A stretch of DNA of 64,000 bases from Pseudomonas sp. PH1b (GTDB lineage: Bacteria; Pseudomonadota; Gammaproteobacteria; Pseudomonadales; Pseudomonadaceae), in NCBI RefSeq assembly GCF_000633395.1, contig NZ_AYMU01000029.1:44585-108584 (forward strand), in the 5' to 3' direction. A program made the translations under genes and the position numbers. The notes beneath the pieces were generated by a model. The model did not search any database. It saw nothing but the letters and a program-made list of their open reading frames with translations, and was not told the DNA's origin. This document shows positions 1 to 9,106 of the stretch, one piece after another (within the stretch, counting starts at the first letter, position 1; each line of letters begins with the position of its first letter).

Positions 1-57
1 CACGCCATAGCCGCCGATGACCAGCAGGTGGCGTTCAGGGGAAAGAGAAAGGCTCAT
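1..57 (-). CDS. N-terminus of a probable NAD(P)-binding oxidoreductase (partial)
   Basis: Only the first 19 codons lie in the window; the gene continues past the left edge. The visible peptide starts MSLSLSPERHLLVIGGYGV, a short polar lead followed by a hydrophobic beta strand and a Gly-rich turn, as at the start of a Rossmann fold. Saccharopine-dehydrogenase-like or SDR-type proteins often begin this way, but the family cannot be fixed from so little. It is divergent from the LysR gene starting at 153, so that LysR protein may regulate it. Product class is inferred. Confidence 0.45.
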   Translation of the reverse strand, partial: MSLSLSPERHLLVIGGYGV

Positions 58-152
58 GGGGAGTACCTCGAAATGAAGGAACGCCAGCATAGAGACGTGA
101 ACCTGAGTGAAATAGACTGCCTGCCGGCACAGCATTTGTGAGTTGAATTCAT

Positions 153-1100
153 ATGGCGGGCAGTGAAATCAATCGGTTCGCGGAAATGGAAACCTTCGTT
201 CAGGTGATCGAATGCGGTGGCCTGTCGGCCGCCGCGCGGCAGCGACAGGTGACCCCGTCCTCGGTGAGCAAGCTCTTGGCCAGGCTCGAAGCGCGCTTGG
301 GTGTGCGGCTGCTCAATCGCTCCACTCGGCAGTTGCAGCTGACTCCCGAGGGCCGGGGGTTTTACGAGAACAGCGTGCGCCTGCTGGCGGACCTGCGTGA
401 GGTGGAAGGCGAGGCCAGCAGTGGCCGCTCGCCCGTTGGCCGGGTACGGGTCAACACCAGTGCGTCCTTCGGCCTGCATGTGCTGGCGCCTTTGCTGGCG
501 GACTTCCTCGAACTGTACCCGGCGGTGTCCCTGGACCTGGTCCACAGCGATGCGCTGGTGGATCTGCTGGAGCAGCAGATCGATGTGGCGATCCGCGCCG
601 GCCCCCTGACGGACTCGCAACTGGTGGCCCGCAAGCTGGGGCAAACCCGCGGCATCATTGTCGCCTCTCCGGCTTATCTGGCCCGCTGCGGCACGCCCCA
701 GGTGCCAGGCGATCTGGCTCGGCATCACCTGCTCGGCTTCGACTATGCCCGGGCCTTGCCGGGATGGCGCCTGGGGGCTGAGGGCCAGGGTTCGGTGGTG
801 CAGCCCAACGGGCGGGTTCAGGCCAGTGATGGTGAAGCCTTGCGCCACCTGGCGCTGCACGGCGTCGGGCTGGCGCAACTGGCGGCCTTCACCATTGCCG
901 ATGATCTGACGGCGGGGCGCCTGGTACCGGTACTCGAGTCGTTCAATCAGGCACCGGTGGAAAGTTTCTACGCGCTCTATGTGGGCCAGGGCGGCCACCT
1001 GCCGTCCCGGGTACGGGTGTTTATCGATTTTCTGGTGCAGCGGGTGCCGCTGTCGTTTTCTCTCGGGGACCACTGGTCAGCATTGCCGCCGGATGCTTGA
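153..1100 (+). CDS. LysR-family transcriptional regulator
   Basis: A 315-residue protein of normal LysR length. The N-terminal winged helix-turn-helix spans about residues 12-70 (GGLSAAARQRQVTPSSVSKL, then the wing with RLLNRSTRQLQLTPEG). A periplasmic-binding-like effector domain fills about 95-300. The start at 153 precedes the helix-turn-helix by a normal distance, although its ribosome-binding site is weak. It is divergent from the partial oxidoreductase at 1-57, the classical arrangement for a LysR protein controlling its neighbour. The effector is unknown. Confidence 0.9.
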   Translation: MAGSEINRFAEMETFVQVIECGGLSAAARQRQVTPSSVSKLLARLEARLGVRLLNRSTRQLQLTPEGRGFYENSVRLLADLREVEGEASSGRSPVGRVRVNTSASFGLHVLAPLLADFLELYPAVSLDLVHSDALVDLLEQQIDVAIRAGPLTDSQLVARKLGQTRGIIVASPAYLARCGTPQVPGDLARHHLLGFDYARALPGWRLGAEGQGSVVQPNGRVQASDGEALRHLALHGVGLAQLAAFTIADDLTAGRLVPVLESFNQAPVESFYALYVGQGGHLPSRVRVFIDFLVQRVPLSFSLGDHWSALPPDA

Positions 1101-1133
1101 ATCAGCTCCCGCCCTCTCTTTCAAGGACCGAAC

Positions 1134-1658
1134 ATGGATGACGTTTTTCAGCGTCTGGTGAGCCTGTTGGACAGCCACCAGGCGAGCTACCGGGTGATCC
1201 TGCACCCGGCCGAAGGGCAGTCGGCGCGGGTGGCCGAGATTCGCGGCACCGAGCCGGGGCAGGGGGCCAAGGCCATGCTCTGTAGCCTCAAGGGCGCGGA
1301 TGAGGTGTATGGGCTGGTGATTCTCTCCGGGGATCAGCGACTGGACATGAAAAAGGTCGGCGCGGCCCTGGGGGGCAAGAAGGCGCAACTGGTGCCTGCA
1401 GACCTGGCCAGGGAGCTCACGGGCTGTGTCATCGGTGCCATCCCGCCCTTGAGTTTCGATCAGCGCATCACCCTGATCGTCGACCCGCAACTGCCCTCGC
1501 GCTACGCCGAGATCGCCTTTAATGCCGGGCGCCTGGATGCCTCCATGGTGCTCGATACCCAGGACTACCTGCGGATTGCCCGGCCCCTGGTGCTGAGCGT
1601 GACCCAGGAGCCGCAAGCCCAAGGCGTGCCGTCCGATTCGGGCCCGGCTACCAGCTGA
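1134..1658 (+). CDS. YbaK/EbsC (aminoacyl-tRNA deacylase-type) domain protein
   Basis: 174 residues forming a single YbaK/ProRS-associated domain, the fold used by trans-editing factors that hydrolyse mischarged aminoacyl-tRNAs. Visible family features are the YRVILHPAEGQSARVAEIRG start, the GAKAMLCSLKG strand with a central lysine, the LSGDQRLDMKKVGAALGGKKAQLVP segment and the GCVIGAIPPLSF turn. Proteins of this subgroup are often annotated only as YbaK/prolyl-tRNA synthetase-associated, so the tRNA substrate is not assigned. It follows the LysR gene by 33 bases. Its last 11 bases overlap the 3' end of the convergent LysR gene. Confidence 0.82.
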   Translation: MDDVFQRLVSLLDSHQASYRVILHPAEGQSARVAEIRGTEPGQGAKAMLCSLKGADEVYGLVILSGDQRLDMKKVGAALGGKKAQLVPADLARELTGCVIGAIPPLSFDQRITLIVDPQLPSRYAEIAFNAGRLDASMVLDTQDYLRIARPLVLSVTQEPQAQGVPSDSGPATS

Positions 1659-2532
1659 CCTGGCCCAGGGCGTCGGCGAAGGCAGTGAGCTTAGGCGAGC
1701 ACTGGCGCGACGGCGGATAGACCAGGGACAGCTCCCGGCAGCGCCCGTCATGGGCCTGCAGTACCGGCTGCAGGCGGCCGTCGTCGAGGGCGTCGCGCAC
1801 GGCAAACTCCATCAACTGGGCAATGCCGTAGCCGCCCAGCACCGCGTCCACCAGGGCGTCGCCAATGTCGAAGATCAAGCGGCCCTGGACCGCCAGGTCC
1901 AGGGGCTTGCCCTGGTCCATGAACTGCCACTCCACCAGCCGGCCGCTGCGCAGGTTGCGCACCGCCAGGCAGTTGTGCCGCTGCAGGTCCGTCAGCCGCT
2001 GCGGTGTGCCATGGCGCTGCAGGTAGGCCGGCGCCGCCACCGTGACCCAGCGCAGCGGCGCCAGGGTACGGGCGATCAGGCGCTGGTCCTGGATCACTCC
2101 GGTGCGCACCACGGCATCGAAGCCTTCGTCGATGATGTCCACCACCCGGTCGGTCATCACCGCCTCGATGCTCAGCTCGGGGTACTGGCCCATCAGTTGG
2201 CCTATCACCGGCATCACCACCTTGCGCCCGAACAGCGACGGCGTACTGATCTTCAACACTCCGCGAGGGGAATCTCGGCGATCGAGCAGCAGGTTCTCGG
2301 TGTGGGCCAGTTCGGCCAGCAAGGGCCCGGCCCGTTCCACCAGCACCTGGCCGTCCGGGGTCAGGCTGACGCTGCGGGTATTGCGCTGCAGCAGGCGCAC
2401 GCCCAACTGCTGTTCAAGCCGGGAAATGGCCCGGGACAGGCCGGACTGGGTCAACCCCAGGTCCCCAGCCGCGCGGGTGAAACTGCGGGTTTCGGCCACC
2501 CTGACCAGCAGGCGAACGGCGTTCAGATCCAT
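1648..2532 (-). CDS. LysR-family transcriptional regulator
   Basis: 294 residues when started at MDLNAVRLLVRVAETRSF, the usual LysR opening; an upstream in-frame start at 2574 would add 14 residues not typical of the family. The helix-turn-helix is at about residues 16-60 (SFTRAAGDLGLTQSGLSRA, then GVRLLQRNTRSVSLTPDG). The effector domain follows. It is divergent from the DHA2 exporter at 2629 with a 96-base shared promoter region, which suggests control of that pump. Inducer unknown. Confidence 0.88.
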   Translation of the reverse strand: MDLNAVRLLVRVAETRSFTRAAGDLGLTQSGLSRAISRLEQQLGVRLLQRNTRSVSLTPDGQVLVERAGPLLAELAHTENLLLDRRDSPRGVLKISTPSLFGRKVVMPVIGQLMGQYPELSIEAVMTDRVVDIIDEGFDAVVRTGVIQDQRLIARTLAPLRWVTVAAPAYLQRHGTPQRLTDLQRHNCLAVRNLRSGRLVEWQFMDQGKPLDLAVQGRLIFDIGDALVDAVLGGYGIAQLMEFAVRDALDDGRLQPVLQAHDGRCRELSLVYPPSRQCSPKLTAFADALGQVSW

Positions 2533-2628
2533 GATTAAAGTCATTACTGAAAGAGACAGTGGCGTGTTTATCATTTAAAGCGCATCGATGAAACTGGCCG
2601 CCAGTTATTTCCTACAAGGATTTTCGCG

Positions 2629-4035
2629 ATGTCCGCGTCCCTCTCCGCCAAGCCTTCAGGCTGGATGCTGCTCCTGCTGGCCACTGCCCAACTGATCATC
2701 GCCCTGGACGCCACTATCGTGTTTGTCGCCCTGCCGGAAATCGGCACCCGCCTGGGCTTCTCTGCCCAGCAACTGCAATGGGTGGTCAGTGCCTACAGTG
2801 TCGCCTTTGGTGGCTTCCTGCTGCTGGGTGGGCGCGCGGCAGACCTGTTGGGCAAGCGGCGTTTCTACATTGTCGGCCAGGCGCTGTACGCCCTGGCCTC
2901 CCTGGCCGGCGGGCTGGGCGGCAGCGCCTTGCTGCTGGTGCTGGCCCGGGCGGTGCAAGGCGTCGGCGGGGCGATGCTGTTCCCGGCGACCCTGGCCCTG
3001 ATCAACACCTATTACGCCGAAGGCCCGGCACGTAATCGTGCCTTCGCCGTGTGGAGCGCGGCCTCGGCGGCGGGGTTGGCCCTGGGGGCCTTGCTGGGTG
3101 GCGTGCTGACCCAGTACTGGGGCTGGGAAGCGGTGTTCCTGGTCAACGTGCCGCTGGCCGGTGCCTGTGCGCTGTTGGCCCGACGCTGGATTCCCGCCGA
3201 CCCGGCGCGCCAGCGTGGGCGCCCGTTCGATCTGCGTGGTGCGTTGACCGTGACCTTGGGCGGCACCCTGCTGGTGTTCTCGATCGTCCAGGGCCCTGAA
3301 TGGGGCTGGAGTGCACCGGCGACCCTGGGTTGCCTGGGGGGGGCCCTGGGGTTGCTCGGGCTGTTTGTCCTGCTTGAGCAATGCAGCCGCGATCCGCTGA
3401 TGCCGCTGCGCCTGCTGGGTTATCCACAGCTGCGCATGGCCATGCTGATTACCGCGCTGTTCATGAGCAGCTTCGGCGTGCAGTACTACTTTCTCAGCCT
3501 GTACTTCCAGCAGGTCTACCAGTTCAGCGTATTGCAGAGCGGCCTGGCGTTCCTGCCCTCGACCCTGCTCTGTACCCTGGGCATCTGGGTGGCGGAACGG
3601 GCGCTGTTGCGCTTCGGCCTGCGGGCGACCCTGGTCAGCGGCCTGCTGGCCGGCGCCGTGGGCATTGGCATGATGTACCTGGCCCTGCCCGGTAGCAGCG
3701 GGTTTGTCGGCCTGCTGCCGGGAATCGTGATCATGAGCATCGGCCAGGGCATGACCTGGACCTCGATGTGGGTCTCGGCCGGGCAGGGCATCGCGGCTTC
3801 CGAGCAAGGGGTGGCGGCGGGCGTGGCTTCCACCAGTCAGCAGATCGGCGGGGCCCTGGGCCTGGCGCTGCTGGTGTCCCTGGCCAATACCCTGAGCCCC
3901 ACCGGCAACCAAGCCTATGGCATCGAGATCGCCACCGCCGCCAGTGCCCTGCTGGCCTTGCTCGGGGCCCTGCTGGCGCTGCGCCTGCCTCGGGCTTCGG
4001 CGGCCTTGCCGGCCTGTTCCGCAGCCCAGGGTTGA
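2629..4035 (+). CDS. MFS transporter, DHA2 (EmrB/QacA) family drug exporter
   Basis: 468 residues with about 14 hydrophobic segments, the number expected for DHA2 proton-drug antiporters. The protein begins with the family signature LIIALDATIVFVALPEIG in helix 1. Motif A in the 2-3 loop reads GGRAADLLGKRRFY. The antiporter motif C region in helix 5 is GLALGALLGGVL. It probably exports a toxic organic compound across the inner membrane. No membrane-fusion or outer-membrane partner is adjacent. The divergent LysR gene at 1648-2532 is the likely regulator. Substrate unknown. Confidence 0.9.
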   Translation: MSASLSAKPSGWMLLLLATAQLIIALDATIVFVALPEIGTRLGFSAQQLQWVVSAYSVAFGGFLLLGGRAADLLGKRRFYIVGQALYALASLAGGLGGSALLLVLARAVQGVGGAMLFPATLALINTYYAEGPARNRAFAVWSAASAAGLALGALLGGVLTQYWGWEAVFLVNVPLAGACALLARRWIPADPARQRGRPFDLRGALTVTLGGTLLVFSIVQGPEWGWSAPATLGCLGGALGLLGLFVLLEQCSRDPLMPLRLLGYPQLRMAMLITALFMSSFGVQYYFLSLYFQQVYQFSVLQSGLAFLPSTLLCTLGIWVAERALLRFGLRATLVSGLLAGAVGIGMMYLALPGSSGFVGLLPGIVIMSIGQGMTWTSMWVSAGQGIAASEQGVAAGVASTSQQIGGALGLALLVSLANTLSPTGNQAYGIEIATAASALLALLGALLALRLPRASAALPACSAAQG

Positions 4036-4040
4036 GGTGC

Positions 4041-4991
4041 CTAGCCGTGGGCTTGCGGCAGGTGGCGGCGCACCGCCCACAGCACCCCGGCCAGCAACAG
4101 CAGCGCGGCGCAGCCCTGCAGCAGGCTGGGCAGGTGCTGCAGGCTGATGAACCCGTAGAGCAGGGCGAACAGGGTCTCGAACACGATCAACTGACCGCTC
4201 AGGGTCAGTGGCAAGCGCCGGGTCGAGGCGTTCCACATGCGATTGCCGAACCAGGAGCCCAGCACCGCGCTGCACAGGCTCAGGCCCCAGAACAATATCC
4301 AGCGCTGATCGCTGGCCTCGGCCTGGGTGCCCGGCAGGGCTAGGCCGGCAGCCAGCAGCCAGACCACGGCACTGATCAGGCCGGTGCTGATGCCCCACAG
4401 GGTCGACCACTGGGCGCTGTTGAAGCGGCTGCGCTTGAGGTAGCGGGCGTTGTCGGTGGCAAACCAGGTCCAGCACAGCAAGGCGCCAAAGGCGCAGAGC
4501 AGGCCCAGGGCGCGCTGGCCGAGTTCACTCGAGCCACTCGGGGCCGTGAGCAGGGTGTCCAGGTTGATGCAGCAGATACCGATGAACACCAGCAGCAGGG
4601 GCCAGCGCAGGTGGCGCAACGGCACGGCGTCGGCATCGCCGCGTCCGGCCAGGGTGATGGTCAGCGGCAACAGGCCGACGATCAGTGCGGTACTGGCCAC
4701 GCCGGCCCACTGGATGGCGCTGGCCAGGAGCATGAAATAGATCAGGTTGCCGGTCAGGGACAGCTTCAGCAGCAGCGCCGCATCGCCCCAGCTCAGGCGC
4801 TGCAGCAGCTCCCGGGACTGGGGCGCAGCCAGGAGCAGGGAGAATGCACCGTACAGGCTGAAGCGGGCGCAACTGAGCATCAGCGGGCTGAACTCCGGCA
4901 ACAGGCTGGGCACCACAATGGCCAGGCCCCAGACCGCACCGGCCAGGGCCGCATAAGCAACTCCGCGTTTCATCCACACACTCGCAGCCAT
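4041..4991 (-). CDS. EamA/DMT-superfamily permease
   Basis: 316 residues with about ten hydrophobic helices arranged as two EamA repeats (roughly residues 8-140 and 160-305), the layout of drug/metabolite transporters. The first repeat starts AALAGAVWGLAIVVPSL. It likely exports a small metabolite or amino-acid-like compound. The start may be at 4991 (MAASVW) or at the in-frame methionine six residues later; neither has a strong ribosome-binding site. It is divergent from the LysR gene at 5076, with an 84-base intergenic region, so that regulator probably controls it. Its 3' end converges on the MFS gene with a 5-base gap. Confidence 0.85.
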   Translation of the reverse strand: MAASVWMKRGVAYAALAGAVWGLAIVVPSLLPEFSPLMLSCARFSLYGAFSLLLAAPQSRELLQRLSWGDAALLLKLSLTGNLIYFMLLASAIQWAGVASTALIVGLLPLTITLAGRGDADAVPLRHLRWPLLLVFIGICCINLDTLLTAPSGSSELGQRALGLLCAFGALLCWTWFATDNARYLKRSRFNSAQWSTLWGISTGLISAVVWLLAAGLALPGTQAEASDQRWILFWGLSLCSAVLGSWFGNRMWNASTRRLPLTLSGQLIVFETLFALLYGFISLQHLPSLLQGCAALLLLAGVLWAVRRHLPQAHG

Positions 4992-5075
4992 TCATCAAGG
5001 TGCGCAGGCTAGCCATTGCTGACCGAGTGGACAAAGGATATATAGGCACCTACCTATTCTTCTGGGGAATGCCTG

Positions 5076-5990
5076 ATGAGTCGTTACGCGCGCCACCTGC
5101 CACCACTGGAAACCCTGGTGACCTTCGAAGCAGTGGGGCGCAACGCCAGCTTCACCCGGGCCGCTACCGAGCTGTGCCTGACCCAGAGCGCGGTCAGCAA
5201 GCAGATCCGCGCCCTGGAACTGTCGCTCAAGACCGAGCTGTTCGAGCGCCAGGCCCGGGGGGTCAAACTCACCCCCAGCGGTGCCTCGTTGTTCGCCGAG
5301 GTCAGCACCCAGCTCGAGGCCTTGCTGCGCAGTGTCAGCCGCCTGCGGGCCGGACGTGATGCCAAGACCATCACCGTGCAATGCACCCATGCGGTGGCGC
5401 AGTTCTGGCTGTTTCCGCGGCTGCTGGCATTCAACAAGCAGCATCCGGACATCACCGTGAGCATCCATGCCAACAACGACATGGACGAGTCCAGCGTGGC
5501 CGAGCATGACTTCGGCATTCTCTATGGCGCCGGGCAGTGGTCATCCCTGGCGGTGGTGCCAGTGTTCGCCGAGATCGTCTACCCCATCGCCAGCCGGCAC
5601 CTGGAACTGCCACGGGTCGATGACTTCGGGCAATTGAGCGAGCTGCCCCTGATCCAGCTGGATGCCTCGGGATGGAACTGCATTGACTGGCGGGACTGGT
5701 TCCGGCATTTCGGCCTGGAATACAGCGCGCCGCCTGGGGCACTGGGGTTCAACCAGTTGACCCTGACCTACAGCGCCGTGCAGCAGGGCATGGGGGTGGG
5801 GCTGGGGTGGGATTTCATGGCCAGCGAAGGGGTGGCCCAGGGCGAGTTGCAGCGGGTTGGCGAATGGGCGTTCCACACCGGTCAGGCGGATTTCCTGGTG
5901 CACCTGCGGCACCGACGCCTGTCTGCCAGTGGCCAGCTGTTCCGCGATTGGCTGGTGGCTCGCTGTGCTGAAGAAACCCCGGGCCGCTGA
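5076..5990 (+). CDS. LysR-family transcriptional regulator (GcvA-like subgroup)
   Basis: 304 residues. The start MSRYARHLPPLETLVTFEAVGR resembles the GcvA/AmpR-like LysR branch. The helix-turn-helix covers about residues 20-65 (NASFTRAATELCLTQSAVSKQ), followed by the wing LFERQARGVKLTPSG. The effector-binding domain starts near residue 95. Divergent from the EamA permease gene at 4041-4991 and followed by the convergent phytochrome gene 22 bases downstream. The permease is the best candidate target. Confidence 0.88.
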   Translation: MSRYARHLPPLETLVTFEAVGRNASFTRAATELCLTQSAVSKQIRALELSLKTELFERQARGVKLTPSGASLFAEVSTQLEALLRSVSRLRAGRDAKTITVQCTHAVAQFWLFPRLLAFNKQHPDITVSIHANNDMDESSVAEHDFGILYGAGQWSSLAVVPVFAEIVYPIASRHLELPRVDDFGQLSELPLIQLDASGWNCIDWRDWFRHFGLEYSAPPGALGFNQLTLTYSAVQQGMGVGLGWDFMASEGVAQGELQRVGEWAFHTGQADFLVHLRHRRLSASGQLFRDWLVARCAEETPGR

Positions 5991-6011
5991 AGAGCATCCC
6001 GGGGGTGTGGG

Positions 6012-8240
6012 TCAGCGGTTGGCACGGGGCACGCTGAAGCGGAACTCGCTGCCTGTGCCCAGCTCACTGAAGGCCTCGATCGTGCCGCCATGGGCCTCGA
6101 CGATGCCGCGGCTGATGTACAGGCCCAGGCCGGTGCCGTTGGGGTTGCCTTCCTTGAGAGTCCAGTAGCGATCGAAAATATGCGGCAGTTGGTCTTCGGC
6201 TATGCCTTCGCCGGAGTCGCGCACGCTGAACACGATCTGCTCGCCATCGGAGCTCGCTACTATGCTGACCTGGCCCTGTTTGGGGGTGAACTTGATGGCA
6301 TTGCCTACCAGGTTCGACAGCACCTGGAACAGGCGCTCGGGGTCGGCATCGATCATCAGGTCCGGCTCGGCGTCGAAGCGGATGTCGATGGACTTGTCCA
6401 GGGCCAGGGGCGCCAGCAGTGAGTAGGCCTCTTCGAAGATCTGGCTGACGTCGAGCAACTGCGGAGTGATCTGGTAGCGCCCGGCCTCGATCTTCGAGGT
6501 GTCCAGCAGGTCTTCGAGCAGGGTGTTCATGCGGCTGGCGGCCTGTTGCATGGTGTCGATGGCCGAGGCAATCCGCCGCGAAGTGTGGGGGCCATCGGAA
6601 CTGAAGGCTTTCTGCATCATGCCGCAGAGCATGGAGATCACGGTCATGGGGTTGCGCAGGTCGTGGGACACCACCGCCACCAGTTCGTCCCGTGCATGCA
6701 CCGCCTGCTGTTCGCGCAGTACCTGGCGTGCCAGGTCGCGCTCCAGGGCCGAGCGGCGCAGGTCGTTGGCGGCAAAGCGCTCGCCATGGCTCCACTTGGC
6801 GGAGATTCCGGCCATTTCCACCTTCCAGATCTCGAACGAGGTCCGCGGCCGCAGGCGCAGGCCGGCCTCGGAGTTTTCCAGGTCCAGGGGTTTTTGCGGG
6901 TTGCCGCTCCAGTTGATGCTCTCCTTCACTTCCGGGCGGAACCACAGCACACCGTTATCCACAGGCTTGGGCAGGCTCATGGCCAGGACACCGCTGGCCA
7001 CCTGTTGATAACTCGCGGCCGGTGGATAGACGCTGGCCAGTTGGTGGCTGGCGAACACCGGCTGCCCGCTCGCTTGCAGCCAGTGGTGCAGGGCGCGGAT
7101 GTCATCGGCGGGCGGGCAGTGGCCGAAGCAGTGCAACTGCTTGTCTTCGATAATGGCCACGCCACCGGCCTGGGTCAGTTCGAGCAATTGTCGGGGCACC
7201 TGCGCCAGGGTCTCGAAGACGCTGCCCGGTGCGGCGTCCATGGCCTGGTTGAGCTCGGCCAGGGCGCTGATCTTTTCCTCTCGCTGGCGGCTGATGTCCA
7301 GGGCCTCCATGGCGCTGATCTGCAGCGACAGCACCTGGCCCAGGGTCTGGCAGGCCATGCGCAGTTCATGGGGCACCAGCAGTGGCTGGCGGTTGCCGCA
7401 ACTGATCAGGCCCCAGAGCTGGTCGTCCTTGAGCAGGGAAATGCTCATGGATGACAGCACGCCCATGTTCTTCATGTACTGGCAGTGGATCGGCGACACG
7501 CTGCGCAGGGTGGCGAAGCTCAGGTCCAGGGCCTGTCCGGTGTCCGGGCGCAGGGTCGGCAGCAGCGGCACCGGCTGGTAGTCGGCGTTGGGGATGATCC
7601 GCAGCCAGTTGCTGCGGTACAGCTCGCGGGCCTGTTGGGGAATGTCCGAGGCGGGGAAGAACAGGCCGTTGAACACCTCCATGCTCGGGCGGGTGGCTTC
7701 GGCGATCACCTGGCCATGGCCTTCCTCTTCGAAGCGGTAGATCAGCACCCGGTCATAGCCGGTCATGGCCTGGATCTCGGTCACGCTGATGGCGTACAGC
7801 TCGTGCAGGGTCCTGGCCGCTTGCAGGCGTCGCAGCAGGCGCCCGAGGTTCGCGCTCGGCTGGGCGTGCAGGGGCTCGGGCTGGATTTCCAGTTCCAGCA
7901 CCAGTACGCCTTGATGACGGTGCAGCAAACCCTCGAACTGCGTGCCATTGAGTGACAGCTGCAAGGGTGGGGCGTCGAACAGCCGGTCCAACTGCAGCAC
8001 TTCGCGAATGCGCCGGCCCTGGGCATCCCCCAGCAGGAACTCGAGCGGCTGGCCGAGGACCTGCTCGGCGACCCGGCCCAACAGGACCTCGACGTTGGCA
8101 CTGATCTGCTGGATGCACAGCGAAGGCTCGGACAGGGTCAGCAGCACGCCATGGGGCTGGATCGCCCCGGGGGAGCGGATAGGCTCATTGGCGCAATTGG
8201 CCAGCAGCTGTTCGAAGTCTTGGGAATCCGATGGGGTCAT
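6012..8240 (-). CDS. bphP: Bacteriophytochrome histidine kinase BphP
   Basis: 742 residues in the order PAS (about 10-120), GAF (130-300), PHY (310-490), HisKA (510-580) and HATPase (620-738). Bilin-attachment cysteine is residue 16 in LLANCANEPIRSPGAIQPHG. The GAF domain carries the PASDIPQQAR motif and the SPIHCQYMKNMGV segment that line the chromophore pocket. The PHY tongue has PRTSFEIWK. The kinase H box is VVSHDLRNPM, the N box NLVGNAIKFTP, and the ATP lid includes DSGEGI and GTGLGLY. It should sense red/far-red light with biliverdin. It overlaps bphO by 4 bases, so translation is coupled. No response regulator gene lies nearby. Confidence 0.96.
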   Translation of the reverse strand: MTPSDSQDFEQLLANCANEPIRSPGAIQPHGVLLTLSEPSLCIQQISANVEVLLGRVAEQVLGQPLEFLLGDAQGRRIREVLQLDRLFDAPPLQLSLNGTQFEGLLHRHQGVLVLELEIQPEPLHAQPSANLGRLLRRLQAARTLHELYAISVTEIQAMTGYDRVLIYRFEEEGHGQVIAEATRPSMEVFNGLFFPASDIPQQARELYRSNWLRIIPNADYQPVPLLPTLRPDTGQALDLSFATLRSVSPIHCQYMKNMGVLSSMSISLLKDDQLWGLISCGNRQPLLVPHELRMACQTLGQVLSLQISAMEALDISRQREEKISALAELNQAMDAAPGSVFETLAQVPRQLLELTQAGGVAIIEDKQLHCFGHCPPADDIRALHHWLQASGQPVFASHQLASVYPPAASYQQVASGVLAMSLPKPVDNGVLWFRPEVKESINWSGNPQKPLDLENSEAGLRLRPRTSFEIWKVEMAGISAKWSHGERFAANDLRRSALERDLARQVLREQQAVHARDELVAVVSHDLRNPMTVISMLCGMMQKAFSSDGPHTSRRIASAIDTMQQAASRMNTLLEDLLDTSKIEAGRYQITPQLLDVSQIFEEAYSLLAPLALDKSIDIRFDAEPDLMIDADPERLFQVLSNLVGNAIKFTPKQGQVSIVASSDGEQIVFSVRDSGEGIAEDQLPHIFDRYWTLKEGNPNGTGLGLYISRGIVEAHGGTIEAFSELGTGSEFRFSVPRANR

Positions 8241-8851
8241 AGCAGCACCTCGCGGCTATCGAGCCAGTGCTCGAAACAGGCAAATGTGGATTGCGCGGCG
8301 CTGACTACCTGTTGTCGCGCGCTCGCATCCTCGGGCATGCGCCCCAGGTAGTCGAGAAAGTCCTTCCAGCGCCGGCCGGTGGCGGCGCCGTAGACATCCA
8401 GGAAGGCGCCGCCGTTGTTCGCGTCGAGGTCCAGGCGCCGGGCCATTTCACGGCGCAGGATCTGCCCGCCCAGGGTCGCGCCTTCCAGCACGTAGAGGGT
8501 CCCCAGGCAGGCGCCGGCGCTGTCCAGCGCCGGCAGTTGCGGGCAAAGGGGCAGGGTGCGGATGCTGGCGGCATTGAGCCCCAGGGCCTGCAGGTCGCCG
8601 CTCAGGGCCGGAGTCTTGAAGCGCTGGGGCGGATCGTAGCCCGGAGGAATCAGGCCGCAGCCCAGCAGGGCCGCCTCCAGGGGCTGATAGAAGCCGTAAT
8701 AGGCCTGGATCAGCCGTCGGTAGTAGGCGGCATCGAAGTGTTCGGAGAAGAACGGCAGGCGTTTTTCCAGGGCCACGTGCAAGGTCGCGGTGCCGGTACG
8801 CAGTTCCTGGAGCAGGCTGGGAGCTGGGCAGTCTTGGTGCGGAGTGGGCAT
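8237..8851 (-). CDS. bphO: Biliverdin-producing heme oxygenase BphO
   Basis: 204 residues of the bacterial heme oxygenase family. The probable proximal haem-ligand histidine is residue 25 in TATLHVALEKRLPFF. The family signature LYVLEGATLGGQILRR lies near residues 118-133. It opens haem to biliverdin, the chromophore of the phytochrome encoded immediately downstream. The ATGA overlap of its stop with the bphP start fixes the two as one operon. The 255-base upstream region (8852-9106) contains no other gene and should hold the promoter. Confidence 0.94.
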   Translation of the reverse strand: MPTPHQDCPAPSLLQELRTGTATLHVALEKRLPFFSEHFDAAYYRRLIQAYYGFYQPLEAALLGCGLIPPGYDPPQRFKTPALSGDLQALGLNAASIRTLPLCPQLPALDSAGACLGTLYVLEGATLGGQILRREMARRLDLDANNGGAFLDVYGAATGRRWKDFLDYLGRMPEDASARQQVVSAAQSTFACFEHWLDSREVLL

Positions 8852-9106
8852 TCAGGGATCAAGGGTCGCAACGGTTAATGGACGCGCTTCGGGCGTCTTC
8901 AAAGGCTGGGACTGGCTGCAGTCCCTGCAATAGAGCCATCGCACAGAAAAATCAGGGCGCTACTCTACCCCTGCTTTTTCGCTTGGCGCAGGGTTTTGAC
9001 AGACCGCCGGTCGGCCAAGCGTAGTCGATCCATGGTTTTTCGCCGTGCCTGACAGGCTCGTTGAGGCAGAAACTCCCTTTCCGCCTCGCAGCTTCAAGGC
9101 CGAGGA

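Noticed and set aside
2656..4476. A 606-codon frame antisense to the MFS and EamA genes
   Set aside because: Low-complexity Gln/Arg/Gly-rich shadow of G+C-rich coding DNA, with two well-supported genes on the same stretch.
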